Below are positions 1 through 7,260 of a DNA stretch of 64,000 bases, piece by piece. A model generated the notes under the pieces. That model was not told the origin of the DNA and searched no databases. It saw only the letters and a program-made list of their open reading frames with translations. The translations under genes were made by a program, and so were the position numbers. The DNA comes from DAHUXD01 sp963805495 (lineage in GTDB: Bacteria > Acidobacteriota > Thermoanaerobaculia > UBA5066 > Gp7-AA6): the NCBI GenBank assembly GCA_963805495.1, contig CAWDUQ010000004.1:620001-684000 (forward strand), written 5' to 3'. Numbering within the stretch: the first letter of the stretch is position 1; every line of letters starts with the position of its first letter.

Positions 1-828
1 GCGCACAAGCTGAACGTGGGGCTCGGGCCGGACGGCCTGCCCGTGGCCTGGCGCCAGCAGATCGTGGGTCAGTCGATCATGGAGGGCACCCCCTTCGCGA
101 TGATGATCAAGGAGGGCATCGACGAGACCTCCGTCGAAGGCGTCGTCGATTCGCCCTACGTCGAGGCCACGCCGCACCATTTCGTCGGCCTGCACACGCC
201 GAAGTCGCCCGTCCCGGTCCTCTGGTGGCGGTCGGTCGGACACTCGCACACCGCCTACGTGATGGAGACCATGGTCGACGAGCTCGCGGCCGCCGCGGGA
301 AAGAGCCCCGCCGACTACCGGCGGGTGCTCCTGCGCAAGTCGCCCCGCCACCTCGGCGTGATGGAGCTCGCGCTGGCGAAGGCGGGCGGCCCCCCGCCCG
401 GCGGCCAGTTCCGCGGACTCGCCGTGCACAAGTCGTTCGAGAGCTACGTCGCGGAGGTCGCGGACGTCTCGGTCGAAAAGGGAGAGATCCGCGTGCATCG
501 CGTGGTCGCCGCCATCGACTGCGGCATCTGCATCAACCCGGCCGGCGTCACGGCGCAGCTGGAGTCGGCGATCGCGTTCGGCCTTTCGGCCGCCCTCCGC
601 GGCCGGATCACGCTGAAGGGCGGCCGCGTCCAGCAGGGGAACTTCGACGACTACGAGGTTCTGCGCATGAACGAGATGCCGAGGGTCGAGGTCCACATCG
701 TCCAGAGCAACGAGAAGTCGGGAGGGGTCGGGGAACCCGGCACTCCGCCGATCGCCCCCGCCGTCGCCAACGCGGTGTTCGCCGCGACCGGGAAGCGGCT
801 GCGCCAGCTTCCGCTGAGGCTCGCGTAA
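1..828 (+). CDS. Xanthine dehydrogenase/IorB-family molybdopterin-binding subunit (3' part)
   Basis: C-terminal 275 residues of a large molybdenum hydroxylase subunit; the reading frame is open at the left edge, so the start lies outside the window. The fragment contains AIDCGICINPAGVTAQLE, typical of the second molybdopterin-binding half, and GVGEPGTPPIAPAVANA, which holds the conserved glutamate (GxGEP) that acts as catalytic base in this family. The spacing and the absence of a long C-terminal extension look more like isoquinoline 1-oxidoreductase beta (IorB/COG1529) than classical XdhB. Such proteins oxidise N-heterocycles or aldehydes together with a small 2Fe-2S subunit, which is not present downstream. 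Substrate unknown. Confidence 0.87.
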   Translation, partial: AHKLNVGLGPDGLPVAWRQQIVGQSIMEGTPFAMMIKEGIDETSVEGVVDSPYVEATPHHFVGLHTPKSPVPVLWWRSVGHSHTAYVMETMVDELAAAAGKSPADYRRVLLRKSPRHLGVMELALAKAGGPPPGGQFRGLAVHKSFESYVAEVADVSVEKGEIRVHRVVAAIDCGICINPAGVTAQLESAIAFGLSAALRGRITLKGGRVQQGNFDDYEVLRMNEMPRVEVHIVQSNEKSGGVGEPGTPPIAPAVANAVFAATGKRLRQLPLRLA

Positions 829-931
829 GGCGCGGGGCCCTCGCCTCCTCGCCGTCGGGCTCGCGGCCCTCGCGGCTACGGGATCGGCGCCGGCTCCCGC
901 CCGTGGGTCGCCGAAGTCACGGGACGGTGCG

Positions 932-1624
932 TCAGCGCATGACGAGGACCTCGTCGAGAGGTTTCTTCTCGATTGCGGGGACCTGTGCTCCCGCGGCCGG
1001 GTATCCGACCGGGACAAGCAGGTACGGCTTTTCGTGCGCCGGGCGATCGAGAACGCGGTTGAGAAACCCCATGGGCGAGGGTGTGTGGGTCAGGGTGGCG
1101 AGGCCGGAGAGGTGCAGGGCGGCGAGGAGAAAGCCGCAGGCGATGCCGACGGACTCGGCGACGTAGTAGTTCTTGCGCTTCCAGACCGTGCCGTCGTCGA
1201 GGCCGCCGGTCGGTTCTCCAGGCTCGAAGTCCATGCGAAACACGGCCACGAGGTACGGCGCCGTTTCGAGAAACGGCTTGTGCCAGTCGGTCCCGAGGGG
1301 GGAAAGCGCCTCGAGCCACTCCTCGGGCATGCGCCGCTCGTAGCTGTCCTTCTCCTCGGCCTCGGCGGCCATCCGGATCTCCCGCTTCAACGCGGGGTCC
1401 GCGACCACGACGAATCGCCAGGGTTGGCGGTTGGCGCCCGAGGGCGCGAGGGAGGCGGCGCGGATGGCGTTTTCGACGAGCGTGCGCGGGACGGGCTCGT
1501 CGGAGAAGTCGCGCACGGTGCGGCGCGTCGCGATCCGAGCGAGAAACTCCTCGGACCGGCGGGTCATTTCCCAGGGAGGCAGGCGTTCGAAAGCGAGGGG
1601 CTGGAAGCGGGCTGGCGTTCTCAT
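932..1624 (-). CDS. Nitroreductase-fold flavoprotein, iodotyrosine deiodinase-like
   Basis: 230-residue FMN-dependent nitroreductase-superfamily protein. The N-terminal RRTVRDFS (about 34-41) and PSGANRQPW (61-69) are the usual FMN contacts. The active-site lid closely resembles animal iodotyrosine deiodinase: E91, Y95 and K116 have the same spacing (4 and 21 residues) as human IYD Glu157, Tyr161 and Lys182, which bind the halotyrosine zwitterion. The C-terminal half also matches (ACGFLLAAL, RPAHEK, LPVGYP-like VPVGYP). No membrane anchor is present, as in known bacterial homologues. It is transcribed divergently from the M19 dipeptidase with only 23 bases between the starts. Reductive dehalogenation of halotyrosine is inferred; a general nitroreductase role is the alternative. 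Confidence 0.85.
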   Translation of the reverse strand: MRTPARFQPLAFERLPPWEMTRRSEEFLARIATRRTVRDFSDEPVPRTLVENAIRAASLAPSGANRQPWRFVVVADPALKREIRMAAEAEEKDSYERRMPEEWLEALSPLGTDWHKPFLETAPYLVAVFRMDFEPGEPTGGLDDGTVWKRKNYYVAESVGIACGFLLAALHLSGLATLTHTPSPMGFLNRVLDRPAHEKPYLLVPVGYPAAGAQVPAIEKKPLDEVLVMR

Positions 1625-1632
1625 GGCGCTGT

Positions 1633-1638
1633 TATAGC
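1633..1638 (+). promoter_or_regulatory. Candidate -10 element of the dipeptidase gene
   Basis: TATAGC lies 9 bases before the ATG at 1648. No Shine-Dalgarno sequence separates them, so transcription would begin almost at the start codon. No convincing -35 is visible. Confidence 0.35.
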
Positions 1639-1647
1639 CTGCCCCGC

Positions 1648-2904
1648 ATGAAGAAGCTCGGCCTCGCTCTCGCCGCCCTGGCCGCCGCCCGGTTCGTCGT
1701 CGCCGACGACATCCACGAGCGCGCGATGCGCCTCCACAAGAGCGCGATCGTCGTCGACACGCACGAAGACGTGCCGGAGGAGCTCGAAACGCACTGGAAG
1801 GACCTCGCCGTCCGCAATACCGTCGGGCACGTCGACATCCCGAGGTGGCGCGAAGGAGGAGTCACGGCGCCCTTTCTCGCGGCCTACGTCAACGCCGGCT
1901 TCGCGAAGTCGGGGGGGTCGGCGAAGAAGGCCCTGGAGTTCATCGACCTGATCCACCGCATCGTCGAAGATCACCCGAAGGACCTCGTCTTCGCGGACTC
2001 GATCGCGGGCATCCGCCAGGCCAAGAAGGACGGCAAGATCGCGATCCTGATCGGCATCGAGGGCGGCCATGCGATCGAGGACTCGCTCGGCGCGCTGTCG
2101 TCGTTCTATCGCCTGGGCGTGCGCTACATGACACTGACCCACACGAACACCAACGACTGGGCCGATTCCTCGGGGAACTTCTTCAGCTCCGACTTCGACC
2201 CCAGGACGTATGCGATCCACGACGGCCTCACCGACCTCGGCCGCGAGGTCGTGCTCGAGATGAACCGGCTCGGGATGCTGGTCGACGTCTCCCACGTCAG
2301 CGACAAGACGATGGCGGACGTCATCGCGGTCTCGAAGGCTCCCGTCTTCACCTCCCACTCCTCGTGCCGGGCCCTCGCCAACATCCCGCGCAACGTCACC
2401 GACGACCAGATCCGGGCGATCGCCAACGGCGGCGGGATCGTGATGGTCAACGTCAGCTCGACCTTTCTGTCCCAGGCGTCGGTGGACGGCTACCTCGCCG
2501 CACGCAAGGCGCTCGAGCCGCAGATCGAGGCGGTCCGGGAGAAATACAAGGATGCTCCCGGGGCCCGCGACGCCGAGATCAGTAAACTGCGCGACTCGAT
2601 CTCGTACCCGGACGCCGACTGGAAGGTCGCCGTCGACCACATCGAACGGGTCCTGAGACTCGGCGGACCCGGGGCGGCCGGACTCGGCACCGACTTCGAC
2701 GGGATCACCGACCCGCCGGCCGGCCTGGAAGACGTTTCGATGCTGCCGAAGCTGACCGAGGAACTCCTGCGGCGGGGGCATTCCGAGGAGGTCGTGCGGG
2801 GCGTTCTCGGCGAGAACTTCCTGCGGTTCTGGGCCAGGGCGGAGGCCGCCCGGGCGTCCGTGCCGCCGAGGACCGGGCCGTTGCCGTTCTCGAAACCGCA
2901 ATAG
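1648..2904 (+). CDS. Membrane dipeptidase (peptidase family M19)
   Basis: 418-residue zinc dipeptidase of the renal dipeptidase family, likely exported: the N-terminus is a short signal peptide (KK, then Leu/Ala-rich to about residue 19). All metal ligands expected for M19 are present: H39 and D41 in VDTHED, E138 in GIEGGH, H216 in DVSHVSD, H237 in FTSHSSC, and the GTDFDG aspartate near residue 350. The family hydrolyses dipeptides, often with D-amino acids or dehydropeptides at the C-terminal side. The ATG at 1648 is chosen because it opens the signal peptide; longer upstream frames run antisense through the flavoprotein gene. It is followed after 27 bases by the SIMPL gene. Confidence 0.93.
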   Translation: MKKLGLALAALAAARFVVADDIHERAMRLHKSAIVVDTHEDVPEELETHWKDLAVRNTVGHVDIPRWREGGVTAPFLAAYVNAGFAKSGGSAKKALEFIDLIHRIVEDHPKDLVFADSIAGIRQAKKDGKIAILIGIEGGHAIEDSLGALSSFYRLGVRYMTLTHTNTNDWADSSGNFFSSDFDPRTYAIHDGLTDLGREVVLEMNRLGMLVDVSHVSDKTMADVIAVSKAPVFTSHSSCRALANIPRNVTDDQIRAIANGGGIVMVNVSSTFLSQASVDGYLAARKALEPQIEAVREKYKDAPGARDAEISKLRDSISYPDADWKVAVDHIERVLRLGGPGAAGLGTDFDGITDPPAGLEDVSMLPKLTEELLRRGHSEEVVRGVLGENFLRFWARAEAARASVPPRTGPLPFSKPQ

Positions 2905-2931
2905 ACTTCGGGGCCGATCGGGGAGGGCACG

Positions 2932-3693
2932 ATGGATCCTTCGCAGAAAAACGGCCGTCTCGCGGGCCGGGTCGTCCTGGGCGGATGCATCCTGGCCGGG
3001 CTGGCGCTCGCGGGGTTCTTCATCGGCCGCGGCGCGGAGCGGTTTCGGTCCGGCAATCGCACGGTCACGGTCAAGGGCCTCGTCGAGAAGGAGGTCAAGG
3101 CCGACCAGGCCATCTGGACCCTGAATTTGAGGCGCGCGGGCAGCGACCTGAAAGAGGCCCAGGCGCGGATCGGCGCCGACCGCGCGGCGGCACTGGCCTT
3201 CCTGAAGAAGCAGGGGTTCGCGGAATCCTCGATCGAGCGGTCGCCGATCCGCACGATCGACAAGCGCGCCCGCGAGTACGGGCAGCCCGGGGGGCCCGAT
3301 CCTCTCCGTTACATCCTGACGACCTCCCTCGTCGTGACGACGTCGGACGTCGATCAGGTGCGGTCGGCGCTCGGCTCGGCCGACGAGCTGCTCGAGTCCG
3401 GCGTGCTGCTCGACGGCGAAGAGGGCGGTCGCGCGAACCCGCGATTCGTGGTGTCGAAATTCAACGATCTGCGGCCCCAGTTGCTGGCCGAGGCCACCAA
3501 GAGCGCCCGGGCGATGGCCCAGCAGTTCGCGGCCGATTCGGGCGCCCGCGTCGGCAGCATCCGCTCGGCCAACCAGGGGCTGATCCAGATTTTCGGGTCC
3601 GACGGAAACGACGAATCGGGGGCGTTCAGTCCGACGAGCACGGTGACGAAGCGGATCCGGGTGGTCAGCACCTTCGAGTTCGCCCTCGAGTGA
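2932..3693 (+). CDS. SIMPL (DUF541) domain protein
   Basis: 253-residue protein with one N-terminal membrane segment (about 13-32) followed by an extracytoplasmic SIMPL domain. Family hallmarks are the opening strand RTVTVKGLVEKEVKADQA, the alternating hydrophobic pattern, and VSKFNDLRPQLLAEATKSA-like helix late in the domain. Bacterial SIMPL proteins (for example BP26/OmpR28, YggE) are envelope proteins of poorly defined function linked to oxidative stress protection. A GGGGAGGG ribosome site precedes the ATG. It sits between an exported peptidase and the yajC-secDF genes, which only says that the neighbourhood is envelope-related. Confidence 0.88.
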   Translation: MDPSQKNGRLAGRVVLGGCILAGLALAGFFIGRGAERFRSGNRTVTVKGLVEKEVKADQAIWTLNLRRAGSDLKEAQARIGADRAAALAFLKKQGFAESSIERSPIRTIDKRAREYGQPGGPDPLRYILTTSLVVTTSDVDQVRSALGSADELLESGVLLDGEEGGRANPRFVVSKFNDLRPQLLAEATKSARAMAQQFAADSGARVGSIRSANQGLIQIFGSDGNDESGAFSPTSTVTKRIRVVSTFEFALE

Positions 3694-3707
3694 GCCGTGG
3701 GCGTTGA

Positions 3708-3713
3708 TATGAT
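3708..3713 (+). promoter_or_regulatory. Candidate -10 element of yajC
   Basis: TATGAT lies 9 bases before the yajC ATG at 3723. There is no Shine-Dalgarno sequence in the gap, consistent with a leaderless or near-leaderless message. No good -35 is visible. Confidence 0.4.
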
Positions 3714-3722
3714 GCCGCCACC

Positions 3723-4064
3723 ATGCTGACTTCGCTTCTTCAGACGGCCCCGGCGCCGGGCGGCGCCGCGGGAGGGCTCATGCAGTTCCTCCCGATGATT
3801 TTCATCTTCGTCATCTTCTACTTCCTTCTGATCGCCCCCATGCGCAAGAAGCAGAAGAAGACCCAGGAGATGCTCTCGAAGCTCAAGAAGGGCGACGAGG
3901 TCATCACGAGCGGCGGCGTCTTCGGCCGGATCACGGCGCTCGACGAGGAGCGCGGGTTCGTGATCCTGCAGATCGGCGACACCACGAAGATCAAGGTGCT
4001 CCGCAGCGCCGTCGCCGGCCTCGCGGGCGAGCCGGAGGCAACTCCAACTACGCCAACGACTTGA
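3723..4064 (+). CDS. yajC: Preprotein translocase subunit YajC
   Basis: 113 residues. One transmembrane helix (about 20-40, PMIFIFVIFYFLLIAPMRKKQKK region) is followed by a small cytoplasmic domain with KKGDEVITSGGVFGRI, the signature of YajC. YajC joins SecDF as an accessory complex of the SecYEG translocon in the inner membrane. The N-terminus carries a short extra Ala/Gly/Pro stretch, and the C-terminus ends in a Pro/Thr-rich tail. secD follows after a 120-base gap that is rich in inverted repeats. Confidence 0.96.
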   Translation: MLTSLLQTAPAPGGAAGGLMQFLPMIFIFVIFYFLLIAPMRKKQKKTQEMLSKLKKGDEVITSGGVFGRITALDEERGFVILQIGDTTKIKVLRSAVAGLAGEPEATPTTPTT

Positions 4065-4143
4065 GAGGGAGGCGAGGGTTGGGGGCACGTTCCCTCTCTC
4101 GTCGGCGGCGTCGAGCCGCCGCTTCCATGACAGCCGACGGCTG
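4063..4143 (+). repeat. Three consecutive inverted repeats between yajC and secD
   Basis: Arms GAGAGGGA (4063-4070) and TCCCTCTC (4091-4098) pair across a 20-base loop. CGGCGGC (4103-4109) and GCCGCCG (4115-4121) pair across 5 bases. CAGCCG/CGGCTG (4131-4143) form a palindrome around a single A. No T-tract follows, so these could be an attenuator, an mRNA processing signal or a Rho-type end. A TAGACT -10-like hexamer at 4151-4156 then precedes secD. Confidence 0.5.
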
Positions 4144-4184
4144 CATCCTGTAGACTCCGGCGTTCTTTTTTTCGGGGAGGACAG

Positions 4185-5786
4185 TTGGGCAAAAAGCTTC
4201 GCTGGCGCGTGCTGTTGATCATCCTGGTCGTGGCGGGAGCCATCGCCGGGTACACGGCCACCGGGTACGCGCACGCCAAAAAAGAGTGGACGGGGCCGGG
4301 TTCGCCGACCCTGAAGGACGCCCTCAAGAAGGGCATCAAGCTCGGGCTCGACCTGCGCGGCGGGATTCACCTCGTGCTCCAGGTCAACACGCCCGACGCC
4401 GTGAAGGCCGAGCGGGACGACGCCGTCGAGACGCTTCGGAGCGAGGCCAAAGACGCCGGAATCGGGGCCGTCGAGCTCCCCACGGACCAGTCGTTTGCCG
4501 TGGCCATCACCCCGCAGACCGACCAGGCGAAGCTCGAGGACACGGTCAAGCGCTTTCTGCCGGACTGGTCCTACAGTACGGCGGGCGGAAAGTGGGCCTT
4601 CGCCCTCAAAGACGTCGCGCTCCGGCAGATCGAGGACAACGCGGTCGCGCAGGCCGTCGAAACCATCCGCAACCGCATCGACGAGTTCGGCGTGTCCGAG
4701 CCCCTGATCGCGCGCCAGGGCAAAGATCGGATCCTCGTCCAGCTTCCCGGCATCGACGACCCCAGGCGCGTCAAGGACCTGATCAAGAACACCGCGTTCC
4801 TGGAGCTCTCGCTGGTCGAGAAAGGCCCCTCGACACGGGAGGCCCTGCTCGCGGAGTACAACGGGACTCTCCCCGACGAGCTCAAACTGGTCGAGGCGAA
4901 GGCCGTGCCCGGCACGCGGGACCGGTCCTTTTACGTCGTCCGCAAGCAGGCTGTCATCACGGGGCGCGACCTCAAGAACGCACGCCCGTCGCAGGGCCAG
5001 TTCGGCGCCCATTCGGTCTCGTTCTTCCTGACGGCCGCGGGCTCCCAGAAGTTCGGGGCGGCGACCGGGGCCAACATCGGAAGGCACCTCGCGATCGTCC
5101 TCGACAACCGCGTCCAGTCGGCGCCCAACATCAAGGACCGGATCACCGAGCAGGGCGTCATCGAGGGGGCGTTCTCGCCCGAGGAGGCCAACGACCTGGC
5201 GCTCGTGCTGCGCGCCGGCGCGCTGCCGGCGGGCCTGACGTACCTCGAGGAGCGGACGGTCGGTCCGTCGCTCGGCCTCGACTCCATCCGCAAGGGCATC
5301 ACGGCCTCGGTCGTGGGCGCGCTGCTCGTCTTCGTCGCGATGGCCGTCTACTACCGGCGCTCCGGCTGGAATGCCATTCTCGCGCTCGTGCTGAACGCCC
5401 TGCTGCTCGCCGCGGCCATGTCGCTCTTCGAGGCCACGCTGACGCTGCCCGGCATCGCCGGCTTCATCCTGACGATCGGCATGGCGGTCGATTCCAACGT
5501 CCTGGTCTTCGAGCGCATCCGCGAGGAGCTTCGCGGCGGCCGGGCCCCGCGCGCCGCCATCGAGAACGGCTTCTCGAAGGCTTTCGCGACGATCGTCGAC
5601 ACGCACGCCACGACGATCATCTCCGCCCTGTTCCTCCTCCAGTTCGGGACGGGGCCCGTCAAGGGCTTCGCCGTCACGCTGATCATCGGCCTTCTGATCT
5701 CCATGTTTACGGCGGTTTTCGTCTCGCACACGATCTTCGAGCTCGAGTACGGCCGCCGCCAGCACATCGACACGGTGTCGATCTAG
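4185..5786 (+). CDS. secD: Protein translocase subunit SecD
   Basis: 533-residue inner-membrane protein. It has an N-terminal transmembrane helix, then the D1 motif LGLDLRGGIHLVLQV (about 47-61), a large periplasmic P1 region, and five helices from about residue 365 onward containing the conserved GFILTIGMAVDSNVLVFERI. SecD with SecF uses the proton-motive force to complete protein export after SecA-driven translocation. The start is TTG at 4185, chosen because GGGGAGG sits just upstream and the protein then begins with a normal signal anchor. secF follows 13 bases after the stop. Confidence 0.97.
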   Translation: MGKKLRWRVLLIILVVAGAIAGYTATGYAHAKKEWTGPGSPTLKDALKKGIKLGLDLRGGIHLVLQVNTPDAVKAERDDAVETLRSEAKDAGIGAVELPTDQSFAVAITPQTDQAKLEDTVKRFLPDWSYSTAGGKWAFALKDVALRQIEDNAVAQAVETIRNRIDEFGVSEPLIARQGKDRILVQLPGIDDPRRVKDLIKNTAFLELSLVEKGPSTREALLAEYNGTLPDELKLVEAKAVPGTRDRSFYVVRKQAVITGRDLKNARPSQGQFGAHSVSFFLTAAGSQKFGAATGANIGRHLAIVLDNRVQSAPNIKDRITEQGVIEGAFSPEEANDLALVLRAGALPAGLTYLEERTVGPSLGLDSIRKGITASVVGALLVFVAMAVYYRRSGWNAILALVLNALLLAAAMSLFEATLTLPGIAGFILTIGMAVDSNVLVFERIREELRGGRAPRAAIENGFSKAFATIVDTHATTIISALFLLQFGTGPVKGFAVTLIIGLLISMFTAVFVSHTIFELEYGRRQHIDTVSI

Positions 5787-5799
5787 AAAGCAGAGCGTC

Positions 5800-7044
5800 A
5801 TGGAGTTTTTTCGTCAGACCAACATCGATTTCCTCAGGTACAAGTGGCAGGCGATCGGCGTCTCCTGGGTGCTGATCGCCCTGGGTGTCTTCACCATCTT
5901 CGTGCACAAGGGACTCAAGTTCGGCATCGACTTTTCGGGGGGCACGGCGATCGCGATCCGCCTGTCGAACCGTCCCGACATCGAAAAGATGCGCACGATC
6001 CTGGACGGGGCCAAGCTCGGGGAAATCGGCATCCAGCGCTACGAAGAGGCCGACAAGAACGAGGTCCTCATCCGCGTTCAGCAGCAGGCCAAGGAAGGCC
6101 GCGACGTCGCGGGCGAGGTGCTCCGGGCGCTGCGCCAGGGTCTCCAGGCGGAGACGGATCCGAACAAGATCGACATGAACACCGAGGGCAAGGCGACGCT
6201 TGCCGCGCGCCTGGCCTCGGCCGACCCGGACCATCTGGCGGGGAAGGCCGATACGAATGCGGGCGACTACTACTCCCAGGTTGCCGGGCGGATCATCGAC
6301 CGGCGCTCGGAGATCGGGCTCTTCCACTCCCCGGCGGACGTGGACTCCGTCGAGGACGTGTCCGACGCATCGAAGGCGTGGGTCAAGGCGAACACGGTGG
6401 CCGGGCCGTTCGTCCTGCTGTCGGCCGAGAACGTCGGCCCGCAGGTCGGGGCGGACCTCCAGAAGAAGGCCCTCCTCGCGATCATCTGGTCGACCGTCGG
6501 GATGCTGGCCTACATCGCGTTCCGCTTCCGCTCGGTCCCGTTCGGCGTCGGGGCCATCGTCGCCCTCATTCACGACACGCTCATCACCGTCGGGCTGCTC
6601 GCCCTCTTCGGACGCGAGTTCAACCTGGTCGTCGTGGCGGCGCTCCTGACGCTCGTCGGCTACTCCGTCAACGACACCGTCGTCGTCTATGACCGGGTGC
6701 GCGAGAACCTCCGGACCCCGAAGAAGGAGGCGCTCGAGGCCGTCATCAACCGATCGATCAATCAGACGCTCTCACGGACGATCCTGACGTCGGGCGCGAC
6801 GATGCTCGTCGTCGTCGCCCTCTTCTTCCTCGGAGGCGAGGTCCTCAACACGTTCGCGCTGACGCTCATCATCGGAATCATCATCGGTACGTATTCGTCG
6901 ATCTACGTGGCGGCGGCGATCGTCGTGATCTGGAAGGACTTCCGCTCCGGCAAGAAACTCGCGGTCGTGCCGGCCCCGGCCAAGGTCGAGCCCGTGACGC
7001 CGAACGCGCCCCCGACCGGCAAGAAGAAGCAAAAAGGCCGCTAA
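5800..7044 (+). CDS. secF: Protein translocase subunit SecF with periplasmic insertion
   Basis: 414 residues, about 100 more than a typical SecF. The canonical parts are present: helix 1 (about 17-36), FGIDFSGGTAIAI (41-53), ENVGPQVGADL (210-220) and five further helices with LTLVGYSVNDTVVVYDRVRE. The extra length is an insertion at about 118-200 between the periplasmic P1 domain and the second helix; it is charged, and GLFHSPADVDSVEDVSDASK recalls a helix-hairpin-helix, although that is only a resemblance. The C-terminal tail is Lys/Pro-rich and cytoplasmic. Forms one operon with secD. Confidence 0.96.
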   Translation: MEFFRQTNIDFLRYKWQAIGVSWVLIALGVFTIFVHKGLKFGIDFSGGTAIAIRLSNRPDIEKMRTILDGAKLGEIGIQRYEEADKNEVLIRVQQQAKEGRDVAGEVLRALRQGLQAETDPNKIDMNTEGKATLAARLASADPDHLAGKADTNAGDYYSQVAGRIIDRRSEIGLFHSPADVDSVEDVSDASKAWVKANTVAGPFVLLSAENVGPQVGADLQKKALLAIIWSTVGMLAYIAFRFRSVPFGVGAIVALIHDTLITVGLLALFGREFNLVVVAALLTLVGYSVNDTVVVYDRVRENLRTPKKEALEAVINRSINQTLSRTILTSGATMLVVVALFFLGGEVLNTFALTLIIGIIIGTYSSIYVAAAIVVIWKDFRSGKKLAVVPAPAKVEPVTPNAPPTGKKKQKGR

Positions 7045-7161
7045 CCCTCCCTGTCGACGCCGTTCCTGGTTTCGCGGCTCCCCCCTTGAGTTCGAGGCGC
7101 GAATAGTCTCCCGAGCGGAAGCGAGGGAGGAGGTTCGCGCCGCGGGAGCGAGGCGCCGCGA

Positions 7162-7225
7162 GGGGGCCAGGCGCGCGGTCGAGCGCCGTCCGCGAGCCGC
7201 GCGCCGGTGGCGAAGCCAGGCCCCC
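7162..7225 (+). repeat. Long imperfect inverted repeat upstream of the Rel gene
   Basis: Within the 216-base gap 7045-7260, GGGGGCC (7162-7168) pairs with GGCCCCC (7219-7225). Nested inside, GGCGCGCGG (7170-7178) pairs perfectly with CCGCGCGCC (7197-7205). It could be the secF terminator (no T-tract), a leader structure or a structured RNA. The rest of the gap shows nothing recognisable apart from a weak TAACCT at 7249-7254 before the GTG start. Confidence 0.45.
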
Positions 7226-7260
7226 GAGTAAGCCGAGCGACGGTCGTGTAACCTTAAAGC

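Noticed and set aside
3354..5801. 815-codon open frame antisense to yajC-secD
   Set aside because: Shadow of secD; no domain signature, and it crosses several real gene boundaries.
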